Origin: Mansonella perstans
Taxonomy: Eukaryota; Nematoda; Chromadorea; Rhabditida; Onchocercidae
Length of the DNA stretch: 64,000 nucleotides
Reading direction: 5' to 3'
Assembly: GCA_037074765.1 (NCBI GenBank)
Contig: JBAMDO010000240.1
Coordinates: forward strand, 1-64,000
Part shown: positions 38,501 to 49,500 of the stretch, in pieces
Layout of the letters: every line of letters begins with the position of its first letter
How positions within the stretch are numbered: the first letter of the stretch is position 1
Program-made: the position numbers and the translations under genes
The notes under the pieces: generated by a model
The model's database searches: none
Told to the model about the DNA's origin: nothing
Seen by the model: only the letters and a program-made list of their open reading frames with translations

Positions 38501-39317
38501 GAAATACATTAATTAAAAGTAACGAAACAATTGGAAATAAGTAATACTAATTGATTGCTAATTTTTTACAATGGAAAGCTATGTAGTAGATTTTACTTTA
38601 AGAGATGGAATAGTGATTATAATTGGATAGTGTAGTAAGTTACTTGCATATCACATTTCAATAATACCACCGACACAAGTATACACGCATACATTGTTAT
38701 AATAATTAATTTCAAATAATATTTGAATTTTGAATAATATTAAATTAGACATCATGTGAAATACTTCTTCTGTTGCCTAATTAAAAAAATTTTGCCGTTT
38801 TTCAATCCAACTGAGAACAAAGCTGGGAAGGAAAGTTAGTAATAAAGCTAAATAATTAGCACTTTTCATACGTTCCGCTTTTTTTTGTCCTGAAAAATGT
38901 TAAAAGGAAGATGAGTAGAAACAATTATATTTCCACGTTAATGACAAATAGTGGTTTGTCTGGCTAATTAATTGATTATATCTATTTCTTACAATAGAAT
39001 TTGATTTTATAATTTTTAACAAATTTATAGCATTTACTGAAAATTTTCGCCAATTTATATTATATTAAAAAAAAAAGGTTGAATTTCAAAGCCAAATTGT
39101 AAAAAAATTCTAGAAGTGCGTATCGAATGTGTTATGTTACTGCACAACCAGTGATTTGTCAATAACAAAGTAGCAAATTTGATGCTTATGCTTTGTCTTG
39201 TTGTTAATGTTAGCTTTCGCTCAAAATGAATATTCCCAATAATTAAAGAAAGTGGCCTTGCCGAATATTATGTGCCCAAACTTACAAATAATATGATTCC
39301 ACAGAATCACTTTGAGC
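35570..39317. other. Intergenic stretch with one exon-like minus-strand patch
   Basis: Mostly AT-rich and featureless. At 36516-37060 the minus strand has TTGCAG acceptors (exons would begin at 36978 and 36793) and a strong GTAAGT donor near 37037. Two phase-0 exon-like frames, 36865-36978 and 36734-36793, join to a peptide beginning FSLRRFIFPSKIRQ and ending LSSDQLAFHQ. An alternative frame from 36793 to 36516 is open for 91 codons. No upstream exon with an ATG connects, and no family is recognised, so this is not called as a gene. Confidence 0.5.
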
Positions 39318-39909
39318 TTAATACCACCATCCATCACCAATTCTCCTGAAACGTCTGCGCCAAAATCGTCTGACAGCCCAAGGACGTCGACGTAGGAAAC
39401 GTCTATATCCATAACTTCTTCCATATCCATTTCCTAGAAACCAATCGAATGGATCTTTCGAGAAGCCAAGAAATTGCCGCTTTACACGCAATCTGCAAAA
39501 ATAAGTATTTGTGAAATATGCAACAATTGATTTTTCAACCGAAAATAAGAGATGAAAGACAGCAATGGAGGTGTTCGAGAATGAATTTCGATCGAGATAT
39601 GAATTTGTATTCAATTCAGCCTTAGAGTGTAAACGAGCGTCGAATTCGAAAGTCTGATTGCTGATTCTCTTTTTTCCTTCTTTTTTATTTTTCTAACTTC
39701 TATCTCTTCCAATTTTTAAAGGGGAACTCAATTTTTTATAATCCTTCGTAAATATTTACTGTTTGAAAGTGCAAAACGAGAAGACAATTAAGCAGAAAGT
39801 TTTACTGGTCAGTTTCGCTTGTCCAAATTTCTTTTGCTTTAGCTTCTAAGCAAATCATCAAATTCAAGACGACCAACAGATACACAGTCCATTTGCAGTA
39901 TCGAACCAT
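39318..39909 (-). CDS. Small secreted Arg/Trp/Gly-Tyr-rich peptide precursor A
   Basis: Exons 39806-39909 and 39318-39492 (phase 2 junction) give a 92-residue precursor. Residues 1 to about 25 are a signal peptide (YLLVVLNLMICLEAKA). A short acidic-to-neutral propeptide follows, ending LRVKR, a dibasic processing site. The mature peptide would start QFLGF, allowing pyroglutamate, and be about 52 residues long. It has a GNGYGRSYGYR segment and then a strongly cationic, Trp-bearing tail (PWAVRRFWRRRFRR, ending GWWY), with about 13 Arg. Start choice: TTTCTCAG immediately precedes the ATG, a likely spliced-leader acceptor. The paralogous precursor B lies 930 bp upstream on the same strand with the same exon structure, phase and KRQF cleavage junction. 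Composition suggests a membrane-active antimicrobial peptide or a neuropeptide-like protein; the family is not one I can name. Confidence 0.5.
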
Positions 39910-40840
39910 CTGAGAAACATCATTAACACTGACAACAATACAAAGATACATCTGAGTTATTAGAAGAACTGTCATTGAGAATTGAAATAAAATCTCGGAA
40001 GAGCAAAATGATAATCAGTAAAATCAGTTAAACATTATCATTTGTCAATGCATTACTTTATTTGTCTTGCTGTCACAATTTTGTAACAAACAAAATAAAG
40101 CTTCGATGGAAATCATCAAAATAATTGTCACCAGACTTTTTTACTTTTACAGCTCATTTTAGCCCCTATCAAGTAAATGACAACCAACATTATTACTCTT
40201 GCAGTGGTAAAAGTAAAGTGGTAAAAGTAATTTATGGGTAGATGTAAATAACTGGCCTTGTAACGGTTGAAATAAAATTTACCTTTTTCAATCTTCGGTT
40301 GAGTCAAGCAGACAAAGTTTAGCTAATTGCTTTATGTTTACTTGAAAGGGATTATTTATACATTTAGCTAACAACTTGTTCTTTAGTAACTTTCGCAAAT
40401 AATCCATTTTTCGCATCATTTAAGCATTGAAATTCAATGCTTACTATTGATAATCAGGTTTCTTTCTTAGTTTCATATCTACCACAAAATATTTATTCAT
40501 CATAAGCTGATGATAAAATGATGATAATGTGATGCTCCAAATCATTTAGCTTTTAAAACAATTTGAAATGACATCACTTTCAGAAGCAATCTACAAATGC
40601 TCTCTCCCACTGCCTCTACCTCTCTCACTAACGACAATGATATCCATGCAGAGAGTGGAAACTGCTCAAATTCAAACGTTTTATTTCATGTTTCAAAGAT
40701 TTAATAATATTCTTTGCTATTTCGAAATTTTCGAATTCAGAAAGGCTTTTTTCCGCAAAAAACAGTCATTCTTTGTATATTAATATTGTTTCCGTAAAAG
40801 TCGAATTTCGATTTTCAACAAATCGCTTAAATAATATCCA

Positions 40841-41315
40841 TCAGCGAAACGGTGGACCTCCGAAACCGTCATGGAACTCATGACCTCCGAAAGATTCATG
40901 AAACCCATCCCAGTTTCTCCAACGTCTCCTCCAGAATCGCCGCCTTGCCGCAAAACGAGGTCCAGATGAATACCACGGTGCTCCATAGCCATAACCGTAG
41001 TTCCATGGGCCATGCCATGCACTTTCGTGTCTACCCCAAGCAAAATTGAAGAAGGGAACAGATAACATACCGAACTGGGCGCCAAAAAACTGTCGCTTGT
41101 CTCGTTTTCTAGAAAAAGTATGCCAATATGTACGCAATAACTAATGCCTGATTTTAATATTTCTGTTGTTAAACAAAGAAAAGAAAAATTGAAATCAGGA
41201 AATTTAATTGTCACCTTATTTTGTTAGCATCACGTATCTTATGGCACGACACCAACAACGAGTTTGCAAAAAGTATAATAATAATAAGAGTATGTGATAG
41301 CTTTTGTGAGGACAT
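40841..41315 (-). CDS. Small secreted Arg/Trp/Gly-Tyr-rich peptide precursor B
   Basis: Exons 41215-41315 and 40841-41108 (phase 2 junction) give a 122-residue precursor. The signal peptide is within residues 1-24 (LSHTLIIIILFANSLLVSC). The propeptide ends KRDKR, and the mature chain begins QFFGAQFG, like the QFLGF of precursor A. It continues with Trp/Gly-rich WGRHESAWHGPWNYGYGYG, then PRFAARRRFWRRRWRNWDG, the counterpart of the cationic block in A, and a Gly/Phe/His-rich tail ending GGPPFR. The sequence TTTCAG directly abuts the ATG, as in A. B and A are tandem duplicates and could be co-transcribed. His-rich parts could bind metal, which is only inference. Confidence 0.5.
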
Positions 41316-43620
41316 CTGAAATTTTTTTTTAATATTTTGGATTGCATCATTTCTACAGAAAATTCATTATCAATTGCCAGCAAACATACACATTTCAGCT
41401 TTTTCACTCGTCAGGTTAACCATTATGTACAACTCAGGCTAACTTTTCAGCTAACAGAAATTTCGTTTCAAATTAATTTCAAATTACTACTTGTAATTTA
41501 TTGAACGATGATAATAATTAATCGCAATTAATTAGCAAAATCTTTATTCCGATGCTGCAGTGACATCAATCCAGAGCAAATTTGAAATATTTGATCGAAG
41601 GAAGACAACATTTGGTTTCTTTCTTGCATTTTGTTAGTCTTTTCGCCAACAATTTATTATTTACTTAATAATAACTTATCTTTTCTTTAGTCTAAGCCAC
41701 AATATTAACTTCTGATTATAAACTAAAGACTATGCAAATTTCCTGCTGTCCTAAAATTTACAACAAAGATGAAAACAATTTACCGCAAGAAAGTCAAATA
41801 TGGCGAAAGCAATTAATTGCAGAAATATTTTCAAAATTACTGTGTTTATAATATGACGTAATTTCATGAAGAATGTTTGTTTGTTTATAACCAGTAAGAA
41901 CTTGTTTGAGCATATTTTCTTTTCGATAATTATGAATCAACGATCAATTCGTTGTCAATTTTATGAAATTCAAGTTTAAATCAAAGTTTGGTAAAATGCA
42001 ATTAGCAAGAAAACAAAAAGAAGAAGCAATGAACAAACACAATACCAGACAATACCATTAACGATACATATTCATACACATCTGCATATCGATCCAAAGA
42101 TCTGGATAAAATAGCCTTTTAAGTCACCAACAAAATTGGCAATTCCAAAATGGCAAGGACCTGGCCATACCCATGGGCTATTCCATCTCCGAAAGGCTTC
42201 TTCTCTGCCAAAAATGACCCCAACTCACGCTAAAGAATGAAAATATTGAATTCTGTCCATCGTACCGAAAAAATGCCGTTTCGCTCGAATGCCGAAAACT
42301 CATCTTCTGAGTTCAGTCAACTAAAAGTATTAGCTATAAAGCTTAACTTTCACAATTAATTATTTCTCAGCAATCCTCTTACACAACAAAAAATTATTTT
42401 TAATTAGCAAAAATCTGACGAGTTTTTAAATAGATTATGAAAGCTAAATTTTTGTTGTATTCGTCTTTATTGAAACGCATTATCGTGCCTTAGATTTACA
42501 AAAAAAACTTATGCTATTAGCATGTGACAATGTTTATTTCTAACAAGCAATGAAATGAATTCCATCAGATCGTATCCCAGAGCAGAAATTTTTTTTTTAA
42601 AGTTATAGCTGGAAAAAAAAGAATAAAAACGGCGTGTTTGGCATATTTTACTGTTTGGTCAGATTTCATTTTTTTGAAATCGATTCGCCGGTTTCACTAA
42701 AATTTAACAGTTTCATTTGCATTCGGCATGTTTTTTATTGAAATATGGGAAAAAATGGAAATAATGATCCGTTAAATTATTTCAATTAGAAAATAGCTAT
42801 TGTAAATCAATATGACTGGAAGAAAAAAATGAAATAACTTAATTTAAACTGGCAAATGTGATTTAAATAAATAATAATATATCCGTGTTATAAAATACAG
42901 GGAAAAAAACTGAATAAAGATGCAAACATAAATTATAGAAGTGAAAAGTTGGTGAGTAAAAGAAAATACGACTAAATGATGAAACAAAAACTAAATGGGC
43001 AATGATTTGGCTTCAGTCAAATAATTTAAATCCGAAAGAAAATGTGATATTCCAAAAATCTCATTACTGTCACTAATTACTAATTTATTTTATTTGAAAT
43101 TGAGATATTAAGTATCTTTAGTGCCAATGATAGCACTGATTTGCATAATTACACGTCAAAACAGGTATATGAGATGCTTACAGGGGGGACGAGTGACGGA
43201 TTTAATAATTAACTTTTCAAATTAATTAGAAGTCAAATGTGCAACTGGAGTAAATCACAAGTTATCATTTGAAAAAGCATTGACTTTGCTTGACTTTGTA
43301 TTGATACATCAATTAAATGAATCCATGTTCTACTCATCCCTATCAAAATAAATTAATAGACAATTTTTGCTCAAAAATTTGCATGCAATTCAATGAAAAG
43401 TTATTTTTTTTGAAACTCTTGCCGCAATAAATATCGAATATATCAAATTGATGGCTAACGCATTTTCATTTAATGTGCAAGTCGAAGTTTATCACAAAAC
43501 TATTCATTTTGTTAGAATTTCACAATTCCATCCATTGTTTTCATTTTTTTCATCAAATACACCGATAAAATGAACTGCACAGTAAATATCATTACTGTCA
43601 CAAAGCAATAAAACTAAACC
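41316..43620. other. Intergenic stretch
   Basis: Apart from the decayed peptide copy at 42.1-42.3 kb I see only AT-rich sequence.  No coding or RNA signal could be supported. Confidence 0.5.
42140..42300 (-). pseudogene. Probable decayed third copy of the secreted peptide genes
   Basis: On the minus strand a frame reads RAKRHFFGT, matching the KRQFFGA cleavage junction of precursor B, and continues about a dozen residues to a TGA where the functional copy has FAWGR. Past the stop, nucleotide resemblance to the GPW...YGYG part continues in shifting frames (TTGGGGT, CCATGGGTATGG). I find no signal-peptide exon upstream. It sits about 0.8 kb upstream of precursor B on the same strand, as expected for a tandem array member that has decayed. 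Confidence is moderate because only short motifs align. Confidence 0.5.
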
Positions 43621-45332
43621 TTAAGAATTATTGGCATTTTTTAAATGGTCAGCTGTCATATTGGTGCAGTTATCAAAATGTTGCGCCATTATATTCATTA
43701 GTTCTATTACTACCTCAGCAGTTTGTTGATAATGTGCTGAGAATTCTTGAATATTCTGTCGAACTTTCATTAATTGTTGCTCATATTGTGCATCAGCTTC
43801 CTTACTTTTTTGTAGCTTTGTTTGATCTTCTGGACATCTAAAAATTCATTTCTATTTGTTACAGCAAACATTTACTACAGAAATTTGCATCATACAGTAT
43901 TGTTTAGTGAACAGTTGTTTAAAGAACACAGTAAGAACAAAATAGTATTCATCCTATATCTGCGAACTAGATTTTCTTCCTTTGATATTTACAAAAATTA
44001 TTGCATGAAATTAAAATGAGATTTGCTTTTTAGCTGTTTGGGCTAAGCCATCTTTGTCAAGACGTCGTTTTTTCAACTGATTGATATCACTGAGATAAAT
44101 TTTCAGATTTTTTTTAAGCCACGTTTTTGACCAAGATTCAAGAAATTTCAGTTCTATCTGCAATACAATCAAATATTTGAAAGTCGAAATTTCATTTTCC
44201 TTTTGTTTTATTTCTTTTCTTATTTTTGCGCAAAATCAAAATTTCCTATCTTTCGAACTGTAAAATGAAACATTTGGAAGAGAATGTTATTGTGGGATGG
44301 AAAGAATTTCACATCGGAAAATTAACAAGGTAACGAAGTAATTTTGAAATTATGGGAACTTTTTTTAATTTTGAAATTGTGGAAGCATTTTGCATAAAAT
44401 TTTGCCAATTTTCAAATCAATTCTTTGCAGACAAATTTCTTGCATGCACCCGTTTAGCCGTTGAGCGTTCCGCTTTCGCAATTTCTTGTAGTGCTTCTTC
44501 AACGTTTTTCATTAATTTATTGAACTAAAGCACTTAAATGTGATTTAAGTGATTAGCAAAAATGAACGCTAAAATGAACTCTTCAAAAATGAACACATTT
44601 TTTTAACACAGTAAATCAATCATTACTTGTTTGTTTCTTGATTTAGCAGCCAAGCCACTGCACACATTGGCTATTGAGTCGGCAGGTGTCATTCCAGTGG
44701 CTTTAAAATTTGCAATCATCGATTCAACAGCCCGTGTGATTGCTGTCACGTCCGATTTACTCTGTTCGCAGAAAGTAATTGAACGGGTAACATCACTCGG
44801 AAACCTTATACAAGTTTTGTTTCTTCGATGTAATTAACAAAAGCTCAACTTATCAGTATTAATTAGTGCTTCTCACAGTCTCTGTTCTCTTTATTTGATA
44901 AAAACGTAATCTTATTATAAATAAGCATTTTTGGGTTTCTACTAATTCTAATAAAGCAAAGAGAGAAACATAACGGTAGCACTTTATTGTAAGTTAATGC
45001 CCTTAAAAGAATGACAAATAAATCTTTCACAATTCTTAAAAGCTCTCAACTTCTCTCAATTAATATGCTTTGAATTTTATTTTATTGACAATTTCCAATT
45101 TTTAAATGAGACTGGCCAACTATTGTATGTTTTTCATTTTATAACACAAGATGTTAAAAAATGAAAATATTTACTTAAAATTAAAACATCAATAACGTTT
45201 TTTGGCAGATTTGTGTAGACAATATATTTAAGCTAGAATCACTATATTGAAAGAGATTCAAAATTAGACAAACTCTGTTTGTTCTGCCATATCCAGTTTG
45301 ACCATCACATTTTGCTTCAATCGCCGGAACAT
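43621..45332 (-). CDS. Small BAR-domain-like protein
   Basis: Exons 45274-45332, 44627-44804, 44450-44524, 44027-44157 and 43621-43837 join in phase to a 219-residue protein. It starts MFRRLKQNVMVKLDMAEQTE, like the amphipathic N-helix of N-BAR proteins. It continues with helical segments (SKSDVTAITRAVESMIANF; LMKNVEEALQEIAKAE), then a third helix containing YLSDINQLKKRRLDKD, which resembles the LKKLEGRRLDxD stretch of endophilin-type BAR domains, and a final helix with SKEADAQYEQQLMKVRQNI. BAR dimers sense or bend membranes in endocytosis and trafficking. No SH3, PH or GAP domain follows, so this is a stand-alone BAR. It could also be another coiled-coil family. The junction between the last two exons requires a GC-AG intron (AAAAA followed by GCAAAT); the only GT nearby lies past an in-frame stop. 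Confidence 0.5.
43838..44026 (-). other. Probable GC-AG intron in the BAR-like gene
   Basis: The donor side reads AAAAA then GCAAAT on the minus strand and the acceptor is TTTTTAG. Using GC gives phase 2 on the left and the required single base on the right, joining AQTAKK to CPEDQTKLQK. No GT occurs before the in-frame TAA. Confidence 0.5.
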
Positions 45333-46213
45333 CTTTAAGGTCGAAATGCTCAGTGGAAAAGATTCAACCGAATAGTAAGAAAAAAAAATGTTAAAAATAA
45401 ATGCAATTCAAACTACTCTCAACTTTTATGCCTTAATTATTATATTTAAATGAATGTATTTTCATAATTTGAAGAGAAATATTTGCATAATCAGAATTTG
45501 CAAAATCTTTATGAATTCAGAATTTTTTATTTAGATTCATACAATGTTCTATAAAGTTCATATATAGACTAAGGGAAGATGAAGTTCACGGATATCATTG
45601 CAACTGAATAAACTGCTTTGATTTCCGGAAGAAGTCGAACACTCCAACGTTCTAAACGCTGAAAAGGAATAATCCTCAACCAAATAAGCAATCTTTATTT
45701 TGGGGAAAAAATTCAATTCTCATGCAATCATCGAAATCCGATTCCATTTTGTCCGACAAGTCGCTGAAACTGCGAGATCACAACGAACTAAATAGGAACT
45801 TTAAAAGTTGATTACATATTATAATTCTTAGATTTACCGACCAATTTGCAACTAAAAATTGATAAAATTTAACAATAATCAAGCCAGTTTTAATATGGAA
45901 TCAGTACATAATTACCAAAGCGAATTACATTGATACCAAATCTGGATGTAGCAAAGTAGAATTGAATTCTCGGCGGTAACACTTCCGTGTAACTCTGAAC
46001 AAGATATCAAGTTTTTTTTTCTTCTAATTAGCTTAAAAAGCAAACAAGAAAATCAAATAAACCAATTTGAACAAACGTTTTCATCTTTGCAAAAAAATTA
46101 CTACTGCAAGATGTAAAACAAAACGATCAATTCTGGGTATGACCGCGGATGAGAAGTGCTACAGAAATGATGTGTGACCCAGCAGCGGTTTCTCATCAAT
46201 ATAGAATCGGTCA

Positions 46214-46267
46214 ATATCTAGCGGTCAGTAGCAATGTCGGATGCCATAAGCGGAAGATAGTCAGCGT
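46214..46267. repeat. 54-bp direct repeat, copy 1
   Basis: Begins ATATCTAGCGGTCAGTAGCA and matches 46453-46506 at about 50 of 54 positions. It lies in a G+C-richer island (about 46130-46340). No open frame is shared by the two copies, so this looks like a dispersed non-coding repeat. Confidence 0.5.
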
Positions 46268-46452
46268 CGTGTCATCCTGATGTAAGATACTCAGAAGTGA
46301 TCGTAAAGCATAGGCACCATTGCATTGAGCAAATGATATCATATCATCGAAATAAATAAGGAACAGAACAGCTGAGAATTAAACCGTGGCTTCATACGTA
46401 GCTTAAGCTAAAACTAGAAAAGAATTCTTTTAGTTGAACAATTTTAGAAATT

Positions 46453-46506
46453 ATATCTAGCGGTCAGTAGCAATGTCGAATGCCATAAGCAGAAAATATT
46501 CAGCGT
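46453..46506. repeat. 54-bp direct repeat, copy 2
   Basis: Partner of the repeat at 46214, about 240 bp downstream and in the same orientation. Differences are G-to-A changes and one G-to-T, as in relaxed, aging sequence. Confidence 0.5.
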
Positions 46507-49500
46507 ATACTAAAATATACTAAAATTGGAAACGCTTCAAAAATATGGCTCATTCGTTTCTCGAATGCCATCTACTTTCTTGCATTAATCACATTAAAAC
46601 GTATGATATTCGCAAATTAGTCAGAAATTAACAACAGGAAAAATCAGCTTTTTATTTCTAGCACAGGCATAAATACCAAATTATTCGATGAAAAGAATTC
46701 AACTTTAAAAAAGAAGAATTAAAATAAAAATCAATTTCCAAATTTTATATTTCAAATTTCAAATTTGCAAAATTCTGTTCTAAACTTGCAAAATATCTAT
46801 TGGATGTAAATTTCATTCGTTATTTTATGTTCTACAAAGTTCAAAAATACAATTTATTTCACGCTTTTAACCAACCGTTTTACATGAAACAGTTCGGCAC
46901 AGAAAGTAGCAATTTTATAATTGATTACGATTACTTAATTATCAATATTACTTTTCCGCGATATTCACCGCTAGAAGAGATATTTACTTTCTGTGGCCAC
47001 TTATCAAATTACCAATTTCAAAATAGCATTTTTTTCAGTATCACAGAGTTCTAAGATTTTTCCTGAAATACGTCGGAAATACGAAGACTACAAAGCCTTA
47101 TTTAAATCAAATTCAAAAAGAATCTTTCAACATTCATCTGCAAATATTTGGAAGAAAAAAATTTTTCTTTTATGAAATCGGAATTCGTTATATTCACCAA
47201 AATGTACTAATTCGTTTATAGTTTATGCCGTATTTCTCAAAAATAGGGTCAGAAATCAAAAATTGATAAATCGATATTTCCATGCAACGAAAATTGATTA
47301 TGGTGTCATTGGTGTTATCCTGAAAATAATGTGTTTTCACACTTTTGGAATCTCTTAAGAAGGTTAGAGAAAATATGACTAACAAAATTTTAAAGTAAAA
47401 TTAAATGATTTAAAATTCTGTATTGTTATATTGATAATCAAATCAGAGCAGTCTTCTATTCAGGAAATATTCAGTATATTATTACTGAAACTCAATTTCA
47501 TCTTAGGTACTTGAATAGAATTTGCCGCAGAAACGCTGTTCTTGTAATTATGGATGGAAATTTTAAAATTGAAATAAACTGCAATCATATCAAATTCTGA
47601 ACACTTACAATGCCTAACAGCCTGTGAATATCTCTTGACAGAATAAGATTAATATACTTTAAATTTAAGTCTAGAACGTCTCGTTCATCGAGCTCTTACT
47701 CATGATTATGTCACCCGAATTTAACGTTGTTACGACAAATACCAATTTTATTAAAGTGATATCGATCAATCTATTAAATGATGTACAATGGATCGAGCAA
47801 TTTAACTGAATAAAAATTTGGAAAATTGCTTTTTTAAAAAGCCTTCAAAACTGCATCTAATGTTCCTTTATTATTCCAAGGTACATTTTTTTAGATTTTC
47901 GAGTCGTAAGCTGAAATGAATTCCTTTTACTCTTTCTTTATGCAATCGAAACACCGTAAAAATGTCGTGTTAAGGTTGCGAAAGTAATTCGTTCGTAAAA
48001 GATATCAGTTTTTTGAATATTTTGGAAAAATAAGTAAATGGGAAAGAAAAAATAAAAAAAAAAAAAGCAAAAAAATGAAAAATAAAGAAAAAAAGGAATG
48101 GAAGAAAAATAATATTTTTTCGCAGACTCGTTTAAATTTATAATTTACCACTTGTAATTTCTGGCAATGAAACGTCGGCATGTTGGAAGAGGAATGAAAT
48201 TTGTGATTTGTTGAATCTATTTCTAGAAAATCTTAATTATAAAAAGCCAAAGCATGAGGGTGTTAAATTGCTTGCTCACATGGTAAAGACATAATTATTC
48301 GAAGTCAGACAATCCCAGATTTTTATGTTATTTATACATTTTTAATTCTTGTTTTTATGTTCGCAAACAGAAGTTGTAGATTTTAAAAAATTATTTCATG
48401 GCTTACGATAGTTTGTTGAATTCTTCTGAACAGTGTTCAAGTATTTTGTTGAAACTATGTTAATTTTGGTGTTGCATTTATTTGTATTTACAAATTTCTG
48501 ATATTTTTGGATTTGCATATTTAATCTTTCAGTGGTTCAAAGTGACAGAGTGATTATTTTAATCTAACGTTGTAGTTGTTTCTAACAATTTTTTTAGCTT
48601 TACTGCACTTTGATTTTAATTAATTGTTGAGATTTTTACCTGATATTTATGCTTAATTATTCATCGTGCATCAAACAGTTTAGCAACAACTAAGTTAATA
48701 ATAAAATGGAATTTAAATATCAAAGAAAATTTACACAAATTTTCGCACATCGCCTTAAAAAGAAAAGGGAGGATAATTGAGAGAATAAGCCGAACAATTT
48801 TTTTTAATTAATTAAAATTCCGCAATCTATTGAGCTCCGATATTTATATTTGCTTTTTTTTTAAAGCATTTTTCTTTTTCAACAAAATTTTATTTCTGAA
48901 TGTCTCTCTGTAAAAATCATTCTTTTTCCTCATCTTATTTTCTGTTACCTCAGAAAGAATGGTCTAAAAAGATACTACAACATGGGAAATTTGTAATGAA
49001 TGAATAAATAAATCATTTTGTTGAGTATTGGTGGGGACGCATAATAATTCCTTAATTAATTATCTCTATTACGCAAAACTTTTGTTTTGTCCCATGTTCC
49101 TTAATTGTACTAACTGTAATTGTACTACTACTACCAATACTACTAATATTATTCTTGGATTTTTTGCATGCCGTTTGAAATTGATAATCTGAAAAAAAAA
49201 TGAACAAATAAATCCCCACAATTTACATATCTCACATCAGTGACAAATACAGTGAAATATTTATTTACACTTTTGATGAAATAAATGTTAATTTTCCTGA
49301 ACAAACATACAAATATGAGTTTTAGTAATGTAAACTTCATATATAACTATTATTATTGAACTTTCCCACTTCTGTACGGATAAATGGATGGTAAATAAGT
49401 ATGCTTATATCAGTTTGCATTTTTAGTTGACATGCATAAACATATATCATCCACGCTGAATGTCTTTCATAAAGGTACAGGTATATGTTACAAATATTGC

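Noticed and set aside
39221..39430. Acidic minus-strand frame (MDMEEVMDIDVSYVDVLG)
   Set aside because: A shifted frame of the cationic exon of precursor A; the homologous copy B supports the other frame.
40780..41214. 144-codon minus-strand open frame
   Set aside because: It overlaps peptide precursor B in another frame and contains no signal peptide; the spliced frame with dibasic site and paralogue support is preferred.
44631..44837. Plus-strand open frame with a protein-like appearance (AAKPLHTLAIESAG)
   Set aside because: It is antisense to exon 2 of the BAR-like gene, which is supported by matching phases over five exons.
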